A stretch of DNA of 5,295 nt from Clostridiaceae bacterium. Its GTDB lineage: Bacteria > Bacillota > Clostridia > Oscillospirales > Acutalibacteraceae. The first letter of the stretch is position 1, and the number at the start of each line of letters is the position of its first letter. Position numbers and translations under genes: made by a program. The DNA lies in assembly GCA_904502175.1 (NCBI GenBank), contig CAJGDU010000095.1:1-5295 (forward strand), in the 5' to 3' direction. Under the pieces are notes generated by a model that saw nothing but the letters and a program-made list of their open reading frames with translations, was not told where the DNA came from and did not search any database. Shown piece after piece: positions 4,740 to 5,295 of the stretch.

Positions 4740-5295
4740 TTATTCCGCCGGCTGCGGAGGAAGGGTCTTTGCGTACTCGGCGAGTTCTTCGTCGGTGGGG
4801 ATGTAGTCGTTCATGACACCGTCGTTGAACTGCTGATAGGCGACCAGGTCGAAGTAACCGGTGCCGGTGAGACCGAAGACGATGGTCTTCTCTTCGCCGG
4901 TCTCCGTGCACTTCTGCGCTTCGTCGATGGCGGCGCGGATGGCGTGGGAGGACTCGGGAGCGGGCAGGATGCCTTCGCAGCGGGCAAAGAGCTCGGCTGC
5001 CTCGAAGACGTCGGTCTGCTCCACGGCGACCGCTTCCATATAACCGTCATGATAGAGCTGGGACAGGATGGGGCTCATGCCGTGATACCGGAGGCCGCCC
5101 GCGTGGTTGGCGCTCGGGATGAAGCCGGAGCCCAGGGTGTACATCTTAGCCAGGGGGCAGACTTTACCGGTGTCGGCGAAGTCATAGGCGAACTGGCCGC
5201 GGGTGAAGGACGGGCAGGAGGCCGGTTCCACCGCGATGATGCGGTAGTCCGCTTCGCCTCTCAGCTTCTCGCCCATGAAGGGGGCGATGAGGCCG
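4740..5295 (-). CDS. trpB: Tryptophan synthase beta chain, TrpB2-like (C-terminal part, cut by window edge)
   Basis: The window holds the last 184 codons of a PLP-dependent TrpB2-type protein. This family makes L-tryptophan from L-serine and indole, often without a partner TrpA. The reading frame stays open to the window edge, beginning GLIAPFMGEKLRG, which should lie just after the PLP-phosphate-binding glycine loop. The PLP lysine and the rest of the N-terminal half lie outside the window. Visible TrpB2 signatures are RIIAVEPASCPSFTRGQFAYDFADT (about 18-42 of the fragment), PLAKMYTLGSGFIP (47-60), HAGGLRYHGMSP (64-75), FEAAELFARCEGILPAPESSHAIRAAIDEA (97-126) and GLTGTGYFDL (141-150). HAGGLRYHG separates it from classical TrpB1. 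Where many TrpB2 proteins have S-G-H-G, this one has T-G-T-G. No trpA or other trp gene is in view, so the physiological role (Trp synthesis or indole salvage) is inferred. The ORF ends in TAA at 4742-4740. Confidence 0.92.
   Translation of the reverse strand, partial: GLIAPFMGEKLRGEADYRIIAVEPASCPSFTRGQFAYDFADTGKVCPLAKMYTLGSGFIPSANHAGGLRYHGMSPILSQLYHDGYMEAVAVEQTDVFEAAELFARCEGILPAPESSHAIRAAIDEAQKCTETGEEKTIVFGLTGTGYFDLVAYQQFNDGVMNDYIPTDEELAEYAKTLPPQPAE

Overview
The window looks like ordinary chromosomal DNA from a bacterium of the Firmicutes (Bacillota). The genes are GC-rich with mostly C/G-ending codons, and the gaps between them are short and AT-rich. Starts are preceded by strong purine-rich Shine-Dalgarno sequences, and compact GC hairpins sit at the gene ends. 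A UPF0371/DUF1846 protein, a Firmicute-type pyridoxamine kinase and a Pfam cytidylate-kinase-like protein together suggest a relatively GC-rich anaerobe, such as a member of the Negativicutes or Clostridia. The sequence alone does not settle the genus.

Layout: five protein-coding genes, four on the minus strand. From left to right: a bidirectional terminator (37-68); a cytidylate-kinase-like P-loop protein (79-669, minus); a pyridoxal/pyridoxamine kinase (778-1620, minus); a 175-bp divergent promoter region (1621-1795); an NhaA-family Na+/H+ antiporter (1796-3052, plus); a bidirectional terminator (3070-3096); a UPF0371/DUF1846 protein (3108-4592, minus); its promoter, which overlaps the terminator hairpin of the next gene (4644-4704); and the C-terminal part of a TrpB2-type tryptophan synthase beta chain (4740-5295, minus), cut by the window edge. 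No stretch longer than 300 bases lacks a gene. I see no tRNA, rRNA, CRISPR array, insertion sequence or phage gene.

How the genes relate: the kinase pair (vitamin B6 kinase followed by the cytidylate-kinase-like gene) is co-directional with no clear terminator between them, so the two may be partly co-transcribed. pdxK and nhaA are divergent and share one intergenic region. nhaA and the UPF0371 gene converge on one hairpin. The vitamin B6 kinase and the PLP-dependent TrpB2 are linked only biochemically (PLP supply and use). Nothing here forms an evident new system. The points most worth a second look are palindromic and inverted-repeat elements in the pdxK/nhaA region, a terminator whose U-tract doubles as the -35 box of the next gene, substitutions at pH-sensor positions and a histidine-rich tail in NhaA, and the uncharacterised UPF0371 protein.
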